NCBI GenBank assembly: GCA_021014325.1
Contig: CM037464.1
Span: 7,843,127-7,907,126 of the forward strand
Reading direction: 5' to 3'
DNA from: Plazaster borealis
Lineage: Eukaryota; Echinodermata; Asteroidea; Forcipulatida; Labidiasteridae
DNA: 64,000 nt
Positions 34,890 to 48,333 of this stretch are shown here, piece by piece. Position numbers and translations under genes: made by a program. Each line of letters starts with the position of its first letter. Position 1 is the first letter of the stretch. The notes under the pieces were generated by a model that had not been told where the DNA came from, made no database searches, and saw only the letters and a program-made list of their open reading frames with translations.

Positions 34890-36140
34890 TCGCTGATAGA
34901 GCAGCAGAAAGCGGACCCAGATCTGAGGAAGCTCACCCAGACAGCGTGTTCTGAGGAAGAGGCTCAAGGGGTTCCGGAATGCTACTACGTCAAGTCTGGC
35001 GTGTTAATGAGGAAATGGAGACCTACCCAGAAACCAGCTGATGAAGAATGGAGTATTGTTCATCAAATTGTTGTTCCTCCATGTTACCGTGATGAGATCT
35101 TGAGAATCGCTCACGAAATTCCGGTTGTGGGTCATCTTGGTATCAGAAAGACTCAAGCTAGAGTCATGGCTCATTTTTATTGACCTAAGCTACATCAAGA
35201 TGTGGTGGAATTCTGCAAGACGTGCCATACGTGTCAGATGGTGGGAAAGCCACAGCCATCGATCAAGCCTGCACCGATGATACCGATTCCTGCGTTTGAT
35301 GAGCCGTTTACGAGAGTCCTGGTGGATTGTGTGGGTCCTCTACCGCGGACGAAGTCCGGGCATCAGTATTTGTTGACCATAATGGATTTGTCAACCAGAT
35401 TTCCAGAGGCCATTCCACTGAGGAAGATAACAGCCAAAGTTGTTGTTGAGGCTCTTATGCAGTTTTTCACAAGATATGGTTTACCAAAAGAAGTGCAGTC
35501 CGATCAGGGGTCAAACTTCATGTCGGGTGTGTTTCAGGAAGTTCTGCGTGAGCTGGGAATCAAGCAGTTAAAATCATCTGCATATCATCCGCAGTCTCAA
35601 GGAGCTCTAGAGAGGTACCACCAAACCCTCAAGAATATGATAAGGGCTTACTGCGAGGATTTCCAAGAAGATTGGGACAAAGGAATTCCCTTCCTGTTGT
35701 TTGCAACCAGGGACTCGCCGAACGAGTCAACTGGTTTTACTCCGTTTGAGTTGGTCTACGGTCATGAGGTGAGGGGGCCTTTGAAACTCATTAAGGAGAT
35801 GTTTTTGTCAGAGGATGAGAAGACCAATCTGCTCGACTATGTGTCGAACTTTAAGGAGAGGTTGTCTAGGGCATGTTCTGTGGCACAAGAACATCTGAAA
35901 GTGTCTCAACGGGTCATGAAGACGAGAGCAGACAGGAAATCTGAAGTCCGCATCTTTAAACCCGGCGAAAAAGTGCTAGTGCTGTTGCCTCTGCCTGGCG
36001 ACCCCCTTAAAGCAAAGTTTAGTGGGCCCTACTGTGTCAAAAAGAAACTCAATGATGTCAATTACGTAATCAGTACCCCAGACCGAAGAAAGAACCAAAG
36101 AGTTTGTCATGTTAACATGCTCAAGAAGTATTATGAGCGT
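34890..36140 (+). pseudogene. Integrase placed upstream of reverse transcriptase
   Basis: The HHCC zinc-binding region (VVGHLGIRKT ... FCKTCHTCQ) is interrupted by TGA 35181-35183 where Trp is expected. The core has VDCVGPL, QSDQGSNF and SQGALERYHQ as the D, D, E triad. A GPY/F-like module follows (FSGPYCVKKKLNDVNYVIS). Its position before the reverse transcriptase defines the Gmr1 arrangement. Confidence 0.9.
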
Positions 36141-36239
36141 GATAATTCTGGCCAGCCTGTGGGGGTAGCTGTCATTGAGGCAAAACCTGACGATGACAAC
36201 TCATGCAATGAAGACTTGGAGACAAAAACGTCTGAACTT

Positions 36240-37680
36240 GAATTTTTAGCTGTTCAGCTTTCTAACTCTGAAATTCTTGCTATTTTGGACGAAATCCTTG
36301 GTTATTTGCACAATGACCAACGGAAAGATTTATCAAACCTACTCCAGAGGTACAAGCAAGTTTGTTCTGACAAACCAGGTCGTACGTCGGTAGCAGTTCA
36401 TGATGTTGATGTAGGAAAGTCAAGACCTATAAAACAAGCTCCCTACCGACTTAACCCGGACAAGTTAGCCAAGGTTCGGGAGGAGGTTAAATTCATGATA
36501 AAACATGACATTATTGAACCTAGTCAGAGTTCTTGGAGTTCTCCCATTGTCATGGTACCAAAGCCAGACGGTACTCTTAGATTTTTTTATAGATTATAGA
36601 AAAGTCAATGCAGAAACTAAGACAGATTCTTATCCGATCCCGAGGTTGGAAGATTGTATTGATCGAGTGGGAAATTCGGCGTTTGTCAGTAAAATAGATC
36701 TGTTGAAAGGTTATTGGCAGGTGCCCTTGACTGACCGAGCCAAAGAAATTTCCGCATTTGTGACACCCGATGGTCTCTACCAATGTAAAACAATGCCCTT
36801 TGGGATGAAAAACGCCCCGGCTACGTTTCAGAGAATGATGAGCCAAGTCATTGCTGGGCTGGACAATTGTGTTGTCTATATTGATGACATTTTGGTATAC
36901 AGCGATAACTGGAAAGACCATCTGAAACACTTGGGTGCCCTGTTTGATAAGCTTTCTAAAGCAAACTTGGTGGCGAATCTCAAAAAGAGTGAGTTTGCCA
37001 AAGCAACGGTGACCTACTTAGGTCATGTGGTCGGTCAGGGTCACGTGCTACCCCGAGTAGCAAAGATCAAAAGTATTCAAGAATTTCCCATGCCCACAGG
37101 AAAGAGAGAATTGATAAGATTCCTGGGTATGAGTGGATTTTACAGAAAGTTTGTTCCAAACTTTAGCACCATTGCGACTCCATTGACTCAACTTTTACAG
37201 AAGAATGTAAAGTTTGTTTGGTCTGACTCTTGTCAAAAGGCGTTTGATAATTTAAAGGCCATTCTGACAAACGAACCAGTTCTGGCTGTACCAAATTTTG
37301 ACAAGGCGTTCAGAATAGCCATTGACGCCAGTGATGTTGGTGTCGGAGCAGTTTTGCTCCAAGATGATGAGTCTGGAATCGAGCGACCTATCAGTTACTT
37401 TTCAAAGAAACTGAACAAATACCAGGCAAAATACTCCACCATCGAAAAAGAGGCGTTAGGTTTAGTTCTTGCCCTACAACACTTTGAGGTGTATGTAACG
37501 AATGGTGCTGGGGAGACGATCATTTATACTGATCATAACCCACTTGTGGTTTTGGAGAAATTCAAAACCAAGAACCAGAGGTTATTCCGCTGGAGTTTGA
37601 TTTTGCAACCATATCCACTCAAGATTGTTCATATCGCTAGGAAGAGCAATGTAATTGCGGATGCTCTGTCCAGAGTTTAG
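36240..37680 (+). pseudogene. Reverse transcriptase and RNase H
   Basis: The frame from the integrase continues through a linker to PIKQAPYRLNP and WSSPIVMVPKPDGTLR. One extra T in the run near 36585 shifts it into the frame with IDYRKVNAETKTDSYPIPR, SKIDLLKGYWQV, MPFGMKNAPATFQRMM and the catalytic YIDDILVYS. RNase H follows with AIDASDVGVGAVL, EKEALGLVLAL and YTDHNPL, ending VIADALSRV at TAG 37678-37680. Apart from the single shift it is well preserved. Confidence 0.9.
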
Positions 37681-37879
37681 AATAATGTACTTAAACACAA
37701 TTGGTATTATTTCTGATGTGCTAAACCAGTAACAGTGTTTGTGAGATTATTGCTGTTAGCAGATTATGGTAAAATGTCTAAGTCGGACGTAACTAAATTG
37801 CTTAAATTTTAAATAATTTTGAAATTTATGTTAACATTCCTTTTTGAAACGAAAATTTCCTTATGTAAATTTTCTTATT

Positions 37880-38753
37880 TTATGGGGGGAGATGTTATGA
37901 GACCCTAATACATGTACATGTAATTACGTGTATACAACGCACGCTGTCAATCATTTTCTGTGTGTAAGTCCGTTGACCCTAGTGGGCGGCGCTTATCCGT
38001 TATGAAGGATCTAGAATGATCTAGGCTCTGGAAGTTTGAAGTTAGTTTTAGAACTTTCCAGAAAACAACACAAATCCTTTATATACAGGCTGGGGATCAA
38101 TCTTCGAGGGGACACAAATACTCAAGACTGGTGGAAGCTACGACTTCTGTGATTGTGATTCAACTCGTTGGAGGAGCTTTTGGTAGAGTTCGCTTTTGAC
38201 CGAGTGCAGTTAAAGAGCTTAATTTAAATCCGGAAAGGACAGTTTCGAACTTAATCTACAGTTCGGTATTTTGGGGTCTTCTTCCCCATATTTTGTGGCG
38301 GGTGTCAGATTGTGTACCCGTTGTTGCTTCGTCTTCTTCTGGACATTTTTCGGAGTGAGTTCGCCCCGTGATAGCTCATAGTCACATCGGCAAAGAACTG
38401 TTTTACCGCCCCTGGAGTTGATCGTTTTATAGAGCCAGTGTATGTGATCCTCGCTGTATCTTCTGTTGCCGTGATCCTCGCCTGTATTTCATCCCGGTTG
38501 ACGTATTAGCCTGTGAGATTACTTATTTTGTATACGATCTATTTTAATGTACACTTGTTTTACTCAATCATTGTACGTTTGTTAAACCCAATAGGTATTT
38601 GAAGTGGCCGATAGTTTCATTATTAAATCACTTTGATTCTGTGTTTTTTACATCCGTGTCACCTTGTTTGATTTCTTTGTTGCATCTGAGAAAATTCAGG
38701 CTTTTTGAGTGATTTATATTCACGGATAGTTTGGAGATTTGTGGATCGTAACA
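37880..38753 (+). repeat. Polypurine tract and 3' LTR
   Basis: ATGGGGGGAGA precedes the LTR at 37893 (TGTTATGAG...) which ends GTAACA at 38753. This LTR is uninterrupted and so records the pre-insertion target AACAACACAAATCCTTTATA for the nested transposon. Confidence 0.95.
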
Positions 38754-39701
38754 TACTCCACAAAAGTGAAACATAAAAAACTGTATAGTTAAAAAATGAA
38801 CCTGTTCGGATAAAAAGTGATATATTTTTTTCCATAACCGCAGTACTTCGAAGTGAAAAGTTTCTCAAAATGCATTATATTATCCAAAGCTGCTGTAGTA
38901 GCAAGTAAGATTTTATTGCCGTTAATTATCAGAGTCATTACCAAACGTGTACGAAACCTTTAAATAAAGTATTTAACTTTAATTAAAATGTTGCATATTA
39001 TAAAACATCTATAAAATTGGTACCATTATGCATCATTGTGATTCAAAGAGAGTAACATTTGTATAATATACCAATATCAATAGTTTCACCTACTTTACCA
39101 AGCCCTACCTTACCTTAATTCAAAGAGAGTTATTTACAAGCATCAATAGTTTCACCTTCATTACCAAAGCTCTACCTTATTTTAATTCAAAGAGAGTAAT
39201 AAACAAGTATCAATAGTTTCGCCTACATTACCAAAGCTTATTCCTTATATTGATTCATAGGTAAACAAGCATCAATAGTTTCACCTCCATTACCAAAGAT
39301 CTATCTTATATTAATTCAAAGAGAGTATAAACAAGTATCAATAGTTTCGCATACATTACCAAAGCTCTACCCTATATTAATTCAGAAAGAGTAATAAACA
39401 AGTACCAATCGTTTCGGCTACATACATTAACAAAGATCTACCTTTTAAACTACATTTACCAAAGTTACCTTTTTATTGATTCAAAGAGAGTATATACAAG
39501 CCTCAATATAGTTTCATCTACATTTACCTGATCTTTATTCAAAGAGACTAATAAACAGGTACCAATCGTTTCGCCAACATTACCAAAGTTCTACCTTATA
39601 TTGATTCAAAGAGATTAAAATACAGGTACCAACAAATTCGCCAACATTACCAAAGTTCTACCTTATATTATTTCAAGAGCAATAATAGTTTTAACTATAT
39701 A

Positions 39702-40929
39702 GACTGTGCAAGTCTCGTGCGTATTCGAACATTGGAACCCGTTAAAGCGCGTGAGTTTGTTTAACAGTATTGGAAACATTTCCGCATAATTGGAAATGGG
39801 TGGATTTAATATTTCTCTCCTTAAATATTTAAACAAGTTATACAATCTAATTTGTTCATGTAAACAAACTAATTAAGTTCTTCGTATTAAGTTCCTATCT
39901 CAAGACGCACTTTTTTGTCAGAAAACTGGTGACTTTATTGGTTTTTGAGATGATGATCAACTTGTTTGAGAAAAACACAAAATAAACATATTTCGACAAT
40001 TATTCTTATTTGTGAGCAGTAAATGTATGTATTTGAGAAAATGAAGCAATGTCTTTACATGACTCAATTTTTTATTGAACACTTGCAGGTAATTACAAGC
40101 TTACCCACCACAGGTTGAACTATACATCACAAAGCAAACGCCAACATGTTAGGGGACACAAGTTGGCGTCCCTTACTCAACCGACCTCTAACGTCACAAA
40201 GCAAACATGTTAGGGGACACAAATTGGCGTCCCTTACTCAACCGACCTCTATGTTACACTATGTGTCACATTTTTCAATGTATTGATGCCAAGGTGTTTA
40301 AAACGGGACTTTTACAAGAAAATTTTTGATTTTGTGAAAAATGTTTTTGTGAACCACAATAACAAGATTTTCTAAAGGTTTGTAGTCATTTTTCTGTTGT
40401 TGCGGTATTGTTGTGTTTTACTTGTGGAAAAGGCTTTTATGAAACATTGTATTTGCCAACTGGACATTTTTACAGCATATAGTTGTAAGTTTGAAACAAG
40501 TGTAAATTGTACTTAACAAACGTTTTAATTCATTTAAAAAATAAAACATTTGTGTTAACACTTGAAGCCAAAAAGTTGTGTGATCTGTATTTTGGACCCA
40601 CTGTTTCTAGTATTTGTATGGTCAATTTTATTATACACTGTTATTTATGAGAAACAAATGTGCCCTTTAAAGGAAATTAACATTTTCTGTTTAACTTTTT
40701 GACTGTGAGATATTTGAGTAAAAAGCATGGTTTTTAACATGAAACAAACAGAAAATATGAGCATGATTTAACTGTTTTAAAGAAATTCAGACGTACAAAC
40801 TGGAAACTTGCAATTCCAATTAAATAGAAATGTTTCCAACACTGTTGTTTCCTACACGCGTCAAAGCAATGTGCGTGGGACCATAGTGGTCCCAAAAAAA
40901 TGTAGAATACGCGCGAGACTTGCACGGTC
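39702..40929. mobile_element. 1.23-kb TIR element (GACTGTGCAAGTCTCG ends), TA duplication
   Basis: Left end GACTGTGCAAGTCTCG, right end its imperfect complement CGAGACTTGCACGGTC, flanked by TA. Its subterminal GTGGGACCATAGTGGTCCCA is shared with a shorter relative at 52964-53453. It inserted into the minisatellite. No transposase frame seen. Confidence 0.85.
40130..40260 (+). repeat. Two-copy ~60-bp direct repeat
   Basis: CATGTTAGGGGACACAA.TTGGCGTCCCTTACTCAACCGACC occurs twice in tandem, inside the TIR element. Confidence 0.9.
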
Positions 40930-41060
40930 TATTACCAAAGTTGTACCTTTTATTGATTCAAAGAGCGTAATTTACAAGCAATAATAGTTTTACTTACATT
41001 ACCAAAGTTGTACCTTATATTGATTCAAAGAGCGTAATATACCCGGGTATCAATACATTT

Positions 41061-42590
41061 TTCTTCAAGACGTTTCTATCTTTAACGTATCGTTTACTTT
41101 AACAAGCCAAAACAAACTACTCGCAGACAGAATGCATAGTATTTTAACTGGACTTTCGATAGACTAATGCAATAGCACTTGGATAGCGCCCCTTTTGTCG
41201 ATGGATCGAGATGAATTATGAGCCAAGTCTGAGCCAAGTCTACCTCTTACAACTTTTCTTTCGGTACTTCCACGTCGTCGTATACAACTTCATCCAAATT
41301 ACCAATACGAATGTAATCCCGGTATTAACAACAAACAAGTAAACACATTTGTACAAAGCTAAATGAAGAAAAAGAAAACCCAAGACGAGTGAATTTTAGC
41401 GTCAGATTTAATTTATTTATTGTTTTATTTGGTTCAAATACCAGGGTATGCCCAAACAGTTTACACTGGTTTCCATTGGGGCCCCGATACTAATATAACC
41501 ATTTTTATATTTCATGCATAGTTTACTTGCATGTTAATTACAAAAACAACACGACACCAACATTAACCCTGCGCCCGAGGCTCCACACAAAACAAGGCTC
41601 ATCCCACCATCCTCTTTGGAAGACACTTTTAATCAAAGGCTAATTAAGTCTGTTTGGGGGTGGTCCCAAGGTATTTCCCATGCTAGAAAGACTTTGTAGT
41701 AGCCTGATGATATATATATTACATTGTGTTGGCTGCAGACCTTATCTAGAAATACAATTCAAGGTTCGTGTACAAATTTGCATAGGCGAAAATCATACGT
41801 GTCTCAATGGATGTGTACAACGTATGTTTTTTTTTTTTTTTTTTGACATGTCATTGGTGACTGCCGCCGGCAAACTTCCTAGGGTGATGGTGACCTGTTA
41901 GTGAACTAAACCCCATGGATGACTATCACAAAGTGGGGTTTCTAATAGAGGATTACACGTCGACCGGATTTGACCGAACGAATCTTGTTTTATTGAAAAA
42001 AACAAAAAAAATGTGCCTTCCGCTACAAGCCACCGGCTGGAGGCAGTGATGTGATACTTTTGAGGACGCTTGGCGGCAGCAGACTTACCTGGTGAATACA
42101 TTTTGGTCATGCTCTATGCCGGGTCCAAACTGGCGGCTTTGGCAGTGGCTATGGCCTGATCGCTGCAAAGGCCCTTTCTTCAACGTAGTCACTGCTGCTA
42201 ACAGCCATAGCCCTAGCCGAAGTCGCTTGTTTCGCCTTAGAACGACTACAGAAATTTAAATGTATATCTGCCGCCACCTAGCTTCCTAAAGCTTCACAGT
42301 ACGTAAAAACAATAATATACTTTATGCATTTATGACGTCGCTTTAGTAGGGTGCCCGCGGGTAGAGGTATAAATAAGGTTGTTCATCGTCTCAAGATGGC
42401 AGCGTGTTGAAGCAAATGCAATAGATTCATTGTTCAATAGAGAAATGGGGGGGGGGGTGTTACTGAAAACCAGAATACTCTGACTTTGTCATAAATTATT
42501 GCATTATACTACATATTGTTGATATTTATTTATTTGCATCTTTGTATTACTTCTTATATTGATTGTCATTTGTTTTACAAAGTAACTCAC
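41061..42590. other. Non-coding, no gene seen
   Basis: Contains a T16 run near 41827 and a possible inverted pair GGCTATGGCC (42137) / GGCCATAGCC-like AGCCATAGCC (42202), perhaps a small TIR relic. The last exon of the minus-strand kinase would be expected here but is not recognised. Confidence 0.4.
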
Positions 42591-42789
42591 CTCTTTATCG
42601 CTGTACAGTTTTCCTAGCTCCTTCGAAATTGCCTTGAAACTGGCTCGCTTCTGTGGATCTTTATGCCAACAACTCATCATAATAAAGTATCTGAATTATT
42701 AACATCAAATTATGAGTTGTTTTACTAATACTCTTTGCAAGAAACCAACATCACGTAAGTAAAATAAGACAATCTGCTTGTAACAGGTT

Positions 42790-44050
42790 CATATTTAACT
42801 TTAGTTTTGGTTATTGTTCAAATTTACAGCTTAAAGTTATCATTTTAGTCCAAAAATTGCTATCGAAACAGGATTTTAAGCAACAAATTGCTCGTTTACC
42901 AGCCCCCCCCCCACAAAAAAAATAAATAAAAAAAATGTGAAAAACAAGCTCCAGATTTTACATAACAATCTAATTCTGAGCTAACCAGTTGCAAATGAAT
43001 AAGTTTGTAAGCAATATAACGCACATTTTCAAAACATTTCACTAGTAAGTAGAAGATTCATTTTAGGAACAAAGAATGACGATATATATCCCCTCCTCTT
43101 CGCCGGCTGGGTTTGAGCAACAAGGGATAAAAATAATCTATGGATAGACAAGGGATAACAAATCTATCCCCTCCTCTTTTCGGCTGGGTTTGAGGAACAA
43201 GGGATAACAAATCTATGCCCTCCTCTTCGCCGGCTGGGTTTGAGCAACAAAGGTAACAAAATTTATCCCCTCCTTTTTCAGCTGGGTTTGAGGAACAAAG
43301 GATAGACAAATCTATGCCCTCCTCTTTTCGGCTGGGTTTGAGGAACAACGGATAAACAAATATATCCCCTCCTCTTCACCGGCTGGGTTTGAGCCACATG
43401 GGATAAACAATATATATCCCCTCCTCTTCGCCAGCTGGGTTTGAGGAACAAGGGATAAACAAATCTTCCCCTCCTCTTTTCAGCTGGGTTAGAGGAACAA
43501 AGGATAGACAAATCTATCCCCTCCTCTTCACCGGCTGGGTTTGAGGAACAAGGGATAACAAATTTTATCCCCTCCTCTTCGCCGGCAGGGTTTAAGGATC
43601 AACGGATACAACAATTTATTAACTCCTCTTTTCGGCTGGGTTTGAGGATCAAGGGATAAAACAATCTATCCCCTCCTCTTCGGCGGCTGGGTTTGAGCCA
43701 CAACGGATAAACAAAAATTATCCCCTTACTTAAATTATTACCACTCGATCCACAAATTAGACTCTCTTTTTGCCAGCTTTTCCCAATAATGAAGCATACA
43801 TTTTCAATAAACGGTGTGTGTATTTTTTTCTCCTCAATATGATGATGCAAAAACAGTTTGGAGTACAAAATGTGGGAAATAATGTTTTGCTAACACAAAG
43901 GTATACATAAAAAGACTGTTAAAAAAATGTTTTAAAAAGTAAACAAAATTCTTACTTTGTTCCCCCAGGAATAGGCCTATTTTATGGGAAAACAGCATGA
44001 TTTTAACATTTTGAAAACAACTTCAAGAAAAGTTGCTTTATATTACCAAA
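42790..44050 (+). repeat. Segmental duplicate f2 with amplified ~50-bp minisatellite (43075-43740)
   Basis: Same sequence as 20715-21295, but the unit CCCCTCCTCTTCGCCGGCTG plus GGTTTGAGGAACAAGGGATA is expanded to about 13 copies instead of two or three. It lies in the kinase intron between the second and third exons. The repeat's long minus-strand frames are artefacts. Confidence 0.9.
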
Positions 44051-44120
44051 ACAAAATTAAAAACTGTATTTAAAAATGAGCCTGTTTTGTTTATCTGCCA
44101 GTATTTGAAAAATTTTCACT

Positions 44121-44311
44121 AAAGGCCTTGTCACACAAGGCATTTTTTACAAGCACCTTGGAGACAACTATCTGCATGCAAAATGAACACTTCGGCAGCA
44201 CAAGCTGTAACTCACTATCCCCAGGAAAAAAAAACGAGTTAAACTGAAATCTGAATGAATTTCTTTTTTGGAACTGGTTGCCTGTAAATTGCCTCGTGTG
44301 ACAAAGGGCAA
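44121..44311. mobile_element. ~190-bp MITE
   Basis: Imperfect inverted ends GGCCTTGTCACACAAGGCA and TTGCCTCGTGTGACAAAGGG. Inserted in the kinase intron; absent from the f1 copy. Confidence 0.75.
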
Positions 44312-44622
44312 TTCAACCACGATATTACTAATAATACAACACAGTCATACATTTGTTCATTCACTAGTGTAATGACTTGACGAGTTGTGCCCATCTGACT
44401 CTTTCACAACATAACACATAATAAATAGTACAAATAATACACAAACATTAATCTTGGGCGGCTTTACACTCTTCGACGGGACTCATGTATTGATACATTT
44501 TAATGTTAATTAAAAACGAACTCACAGTTGCTGCTCGCAGCTCGCTGGTTTAGGCATACGGTACCCCGATCTTAGCTTACTCAACATCGTCTGTGTGCCC
44601 AGAAGAGGATATGGCCGGGCAC

Positions 44623-46020
<1,398 letters not shown>

Positions 46021-46189
46021 TCAGCGAATGGGCAGTGGTCCCTGTAAAAAAAAAAAAAAAAAAAAATGACCCTAGAGATTAAGTTATTGTGACATCACAA
46101 AAACAAGGTGTTCGAGGGTAATGTCATCACATTATGAGTGAATGATTTGGTGTCGACAAACAAGCTACCTTATCAACCCAACATCTAGT

Positions 46190-48220
46190 TCAGGAATTTG
46201 ATTTGTTCATTATAAAAATTCAACTTCCGGAATGAACTGGAAGTCAATGTCATATGGGTTCACACTTTGTGCAGCGTTTGTTGACTTTTTTAAGACCTTA
46301 ACAATGATGTATACATTTTAAAAAAACAATGTCTGGTTAAGGAGTTATGATTAGTTAAAATATTGAACTTAAACTTCCGATTTGAACCGAAAGTCAAAGT
46401 CAAAAGAGTCACATTTTGTGTAGCGCTTGTTGAAATTTCAAAGACCTTTCTAATTATGTAAAGATTGTAAAAATTAATTGTGTGGTACAGGAGTTATGAT
46501 TTGTTTTCAAATATTAAATTTCATCTTCCGGTTTGAACGGGAAGTCTAGGTCAAATGAGGTCACATTCCGTGTATTGTTTCTTAAGTTACATACTTTCCC
46601 AATAATGTATAGATTGTAAAAATCCAATTATTTTGTTGTTTAAAAGTTACGATTTGATGAAAAATTACCTCTAGGAGGTCGCGGTGTGTAGCGTTTCTTA
46701 AATCTTTGGAGCCCTTTCTGATGATGTAAAGATGATAAAAATCCAATGTGTGGTTCGGGAGTTCTGATTGTTTCAAATGTAAAATTTCATCGTCCAGTTT
46801 GAACAGGAAGTAAAGGTCAATTGGGGTCACAATCTGTATATCGTTTCTAAAGTTGTTACATACTTTCCCAATGATGAATAGGTTGTAAAAATCGAATGAG
46901 TTGTTCAGAAGTTAAGATTGTTTTTTAATATTAAACTTCAACTTCCGGTATTCAACCGGAATTCAAGGTCAAACAGGGTCATACTTTGTGTAGCGCGTGT
47001 TAAGTTTATTAAGACCTTTCAGTTGATGTGTGGATTGTAAATATACAATGTGTGGTTCAGAAGTTATTACATTTTCAAATATTGTATTTTTCGCTCGTTG
47101 TTTCTCGTATATTGCACAGTCACGCCAAATATATTCATACATGTAGCTGTAAAGTACATACATTAGTCTTCAACTGGAGCGTCTTGGAACCAAGACTATA
47201 CACAATGAAAACTCACTACACGTCCTACGTGCATGGTTCAGCGTGTGCGTAGGGCCTACATGTGTAAATACACTGTCGTGCCGTCGTAACGTGAGTCACG
47301 TCAAGAGACACGTGCGCTTTAACCAACGTTGGCTTTAACATCCGGTTTTGACCAGAGATGTAAAAGTCAAAATGTTGCCATTTGTTTGCAAAAGTTTGAG
47401 CAGGCTCAATTATCTATCACCTGATGCAAGCAAATTGATAAAGAAATACGTGGTTTTTGAGTTTGTGAAATTTTCAACCTTCAGTTTGAACCGGAAGTCA
47501 AATGGGGTCATGCTTTGTGTAGCGTTTGTTGAACTCTTAACGACCCTAACGACGTCATTTTTCAACCTTAACACCCTTGTAATTCAACACCTGATGACGT
47601 CATCATGACGTCATCAAGTTTTTGCCGTCTTCTTATTAAGGTTCAATTGTCTGATGAGTTTCAATGTTCAATTCAATTTCAATCTTGAATTATGCTCTAG
47701 AGAAGAGTTCTGTGGAAGAAGAAGAAGAAGATGAAGAAGAAACTAGCGATTCAGTTTTTGTGACATTACAAAAACAAGGTGTTCGAGAGTAATGTCATCA
47801 ATTTATGAGTGAACGAATTAGTGTCGACAAGTTTCCTTATCAATCCAATGTCTGGTTTTGGCGTTAGATTCTTTCATTATATACAATCAATTTCCGATCT
47901 GAACTGGAAGTCAAGGTCAAATAGGTTCACATTTTGTGCAGCTTTGTTGACTTTTTAAAGACTTTAACAATGATTTCTGGCTAAGGAGTTATGACTTATT
48001 GAAATATGAAACTTCAAATTCCGATTTGAACCGGAAGTCAAGTTCAAAAGGATCACATTTTGTGTAGCGCTTGTTCAGATTTTAAAGACCTTTCTAATGA
48101 TGTAAATATTGTAAACATTCATTGTGTGGTACAGGAAGTATGATTTTTTATAGTTTTTAATTTTATCTTCTGTTTTGAACAAGAAGTCAAGGTCAAATGG
48201 GTTCACATTCAGTGTATATT
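46190..48220 (+). repeat. ~145-bp minisatellite around CTTCCGG...ACCGGAAGTCAAGGTCA
   Basis: About ten diverged units (near 46227, 46372, 46523, 46795, 46940, 47482, 47890, 48020, 48170). Each has AACTTCCGGTTTGAACCGG or similar, AAGTCAAGGTCAAA, TCACATTTTGTGTAGCG and AAGACCTTTCTAATGATGTA. A non-repeat stretch, 47085-47460, interrupts it. Each unit carries an inverted pair (CTTCCGG/CCGGAAG). Confidence 0.85.
47585..47612 (+). promoter_or_regulatory. Two adjacent TGACGTCA sites
   Basis: GATGACGTCATCATGACGTC then ATC: two perfect CRE-type palindromes 10 bp apart, with a third ACGACGTCA just upstream near 47551. No gene start is near enough to assign a role. Confidence 0.4.
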
Positions 48221-48251
48221 TTCTTAAATAACTTTGGGATGTTCAGTGAAT

Positions 48252-48333
48252 ATGATGGGCGGTGGATTGGTGGTCGTGGCATGGTTTGTTTCAACTTTTA
48301 AGATAGGGATTGCTTCTTCGCAATGGATTCAAG
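48252..48333 (+). pseudogene. Orphan SRCR signal-peptide exon (paralogue of 8911-8836)
   Basis: From ATG 48252 (or 48255) the text VAWFVSTFKIGIASSQWIQ parallels the SRCR exon 1, again ending in phase 1 before CAAG|GTTTG. The donor has weakened from GTTAGT to GTTTGT. No SRCR exon follows on the plus strand in this window. It is inverted relative to its promoter-side sequence, so it has probably been inactivated by the rearrangement. Confidence 0.65.

Larger units (their letters stand above)
21296..38753 (+). mobile_element. Gmr1-like Ty3/gypsy LTR retrotransposon, split by a nested DNA transposon
   Basis: The 5' LTR is in two pieces (21296-21479 and 32244-32924), then come PBS, gag, protease, integrase, reverse transcriptase/RNase H, polypurine tract and the 3' LTR (37893-38753). 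The LTRs begin TGTTATGAGACC, end GTAACA and total about 860 bp each, nearly identical in sequence. The flanks share TACT (21292-21295 and 38754-38757). The integrase lies upstream of the reverse transcriptase. That copia-like order in a Ty3/gypsy element is the hallmark of the Gmr1 group described from fish. Several frame breaks make this copy non-autonomous. Confidence 0.9.
39050..41060 (+). repeat. ~65-bp minisatellite, split by a TIR element
   Basis: Unit contains ATTCAAAGAGAGTAATAAAC, a spacer, CAATAGTTTC and ACATTACCAAAGCTCTACCTTA. About nine units span 39050-39690 and two more 40932-41060. The interruption is exactly the 39702-40929 element. Confidence 0.9.

Noticed and set aside
43058..43868. 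Three minus-strand frames with repeated 'QTQP/FLKPS' text
   Set aside because: Readings of the ~50-bp minisatellite; the equivalent region at 21 kb has no such frames.
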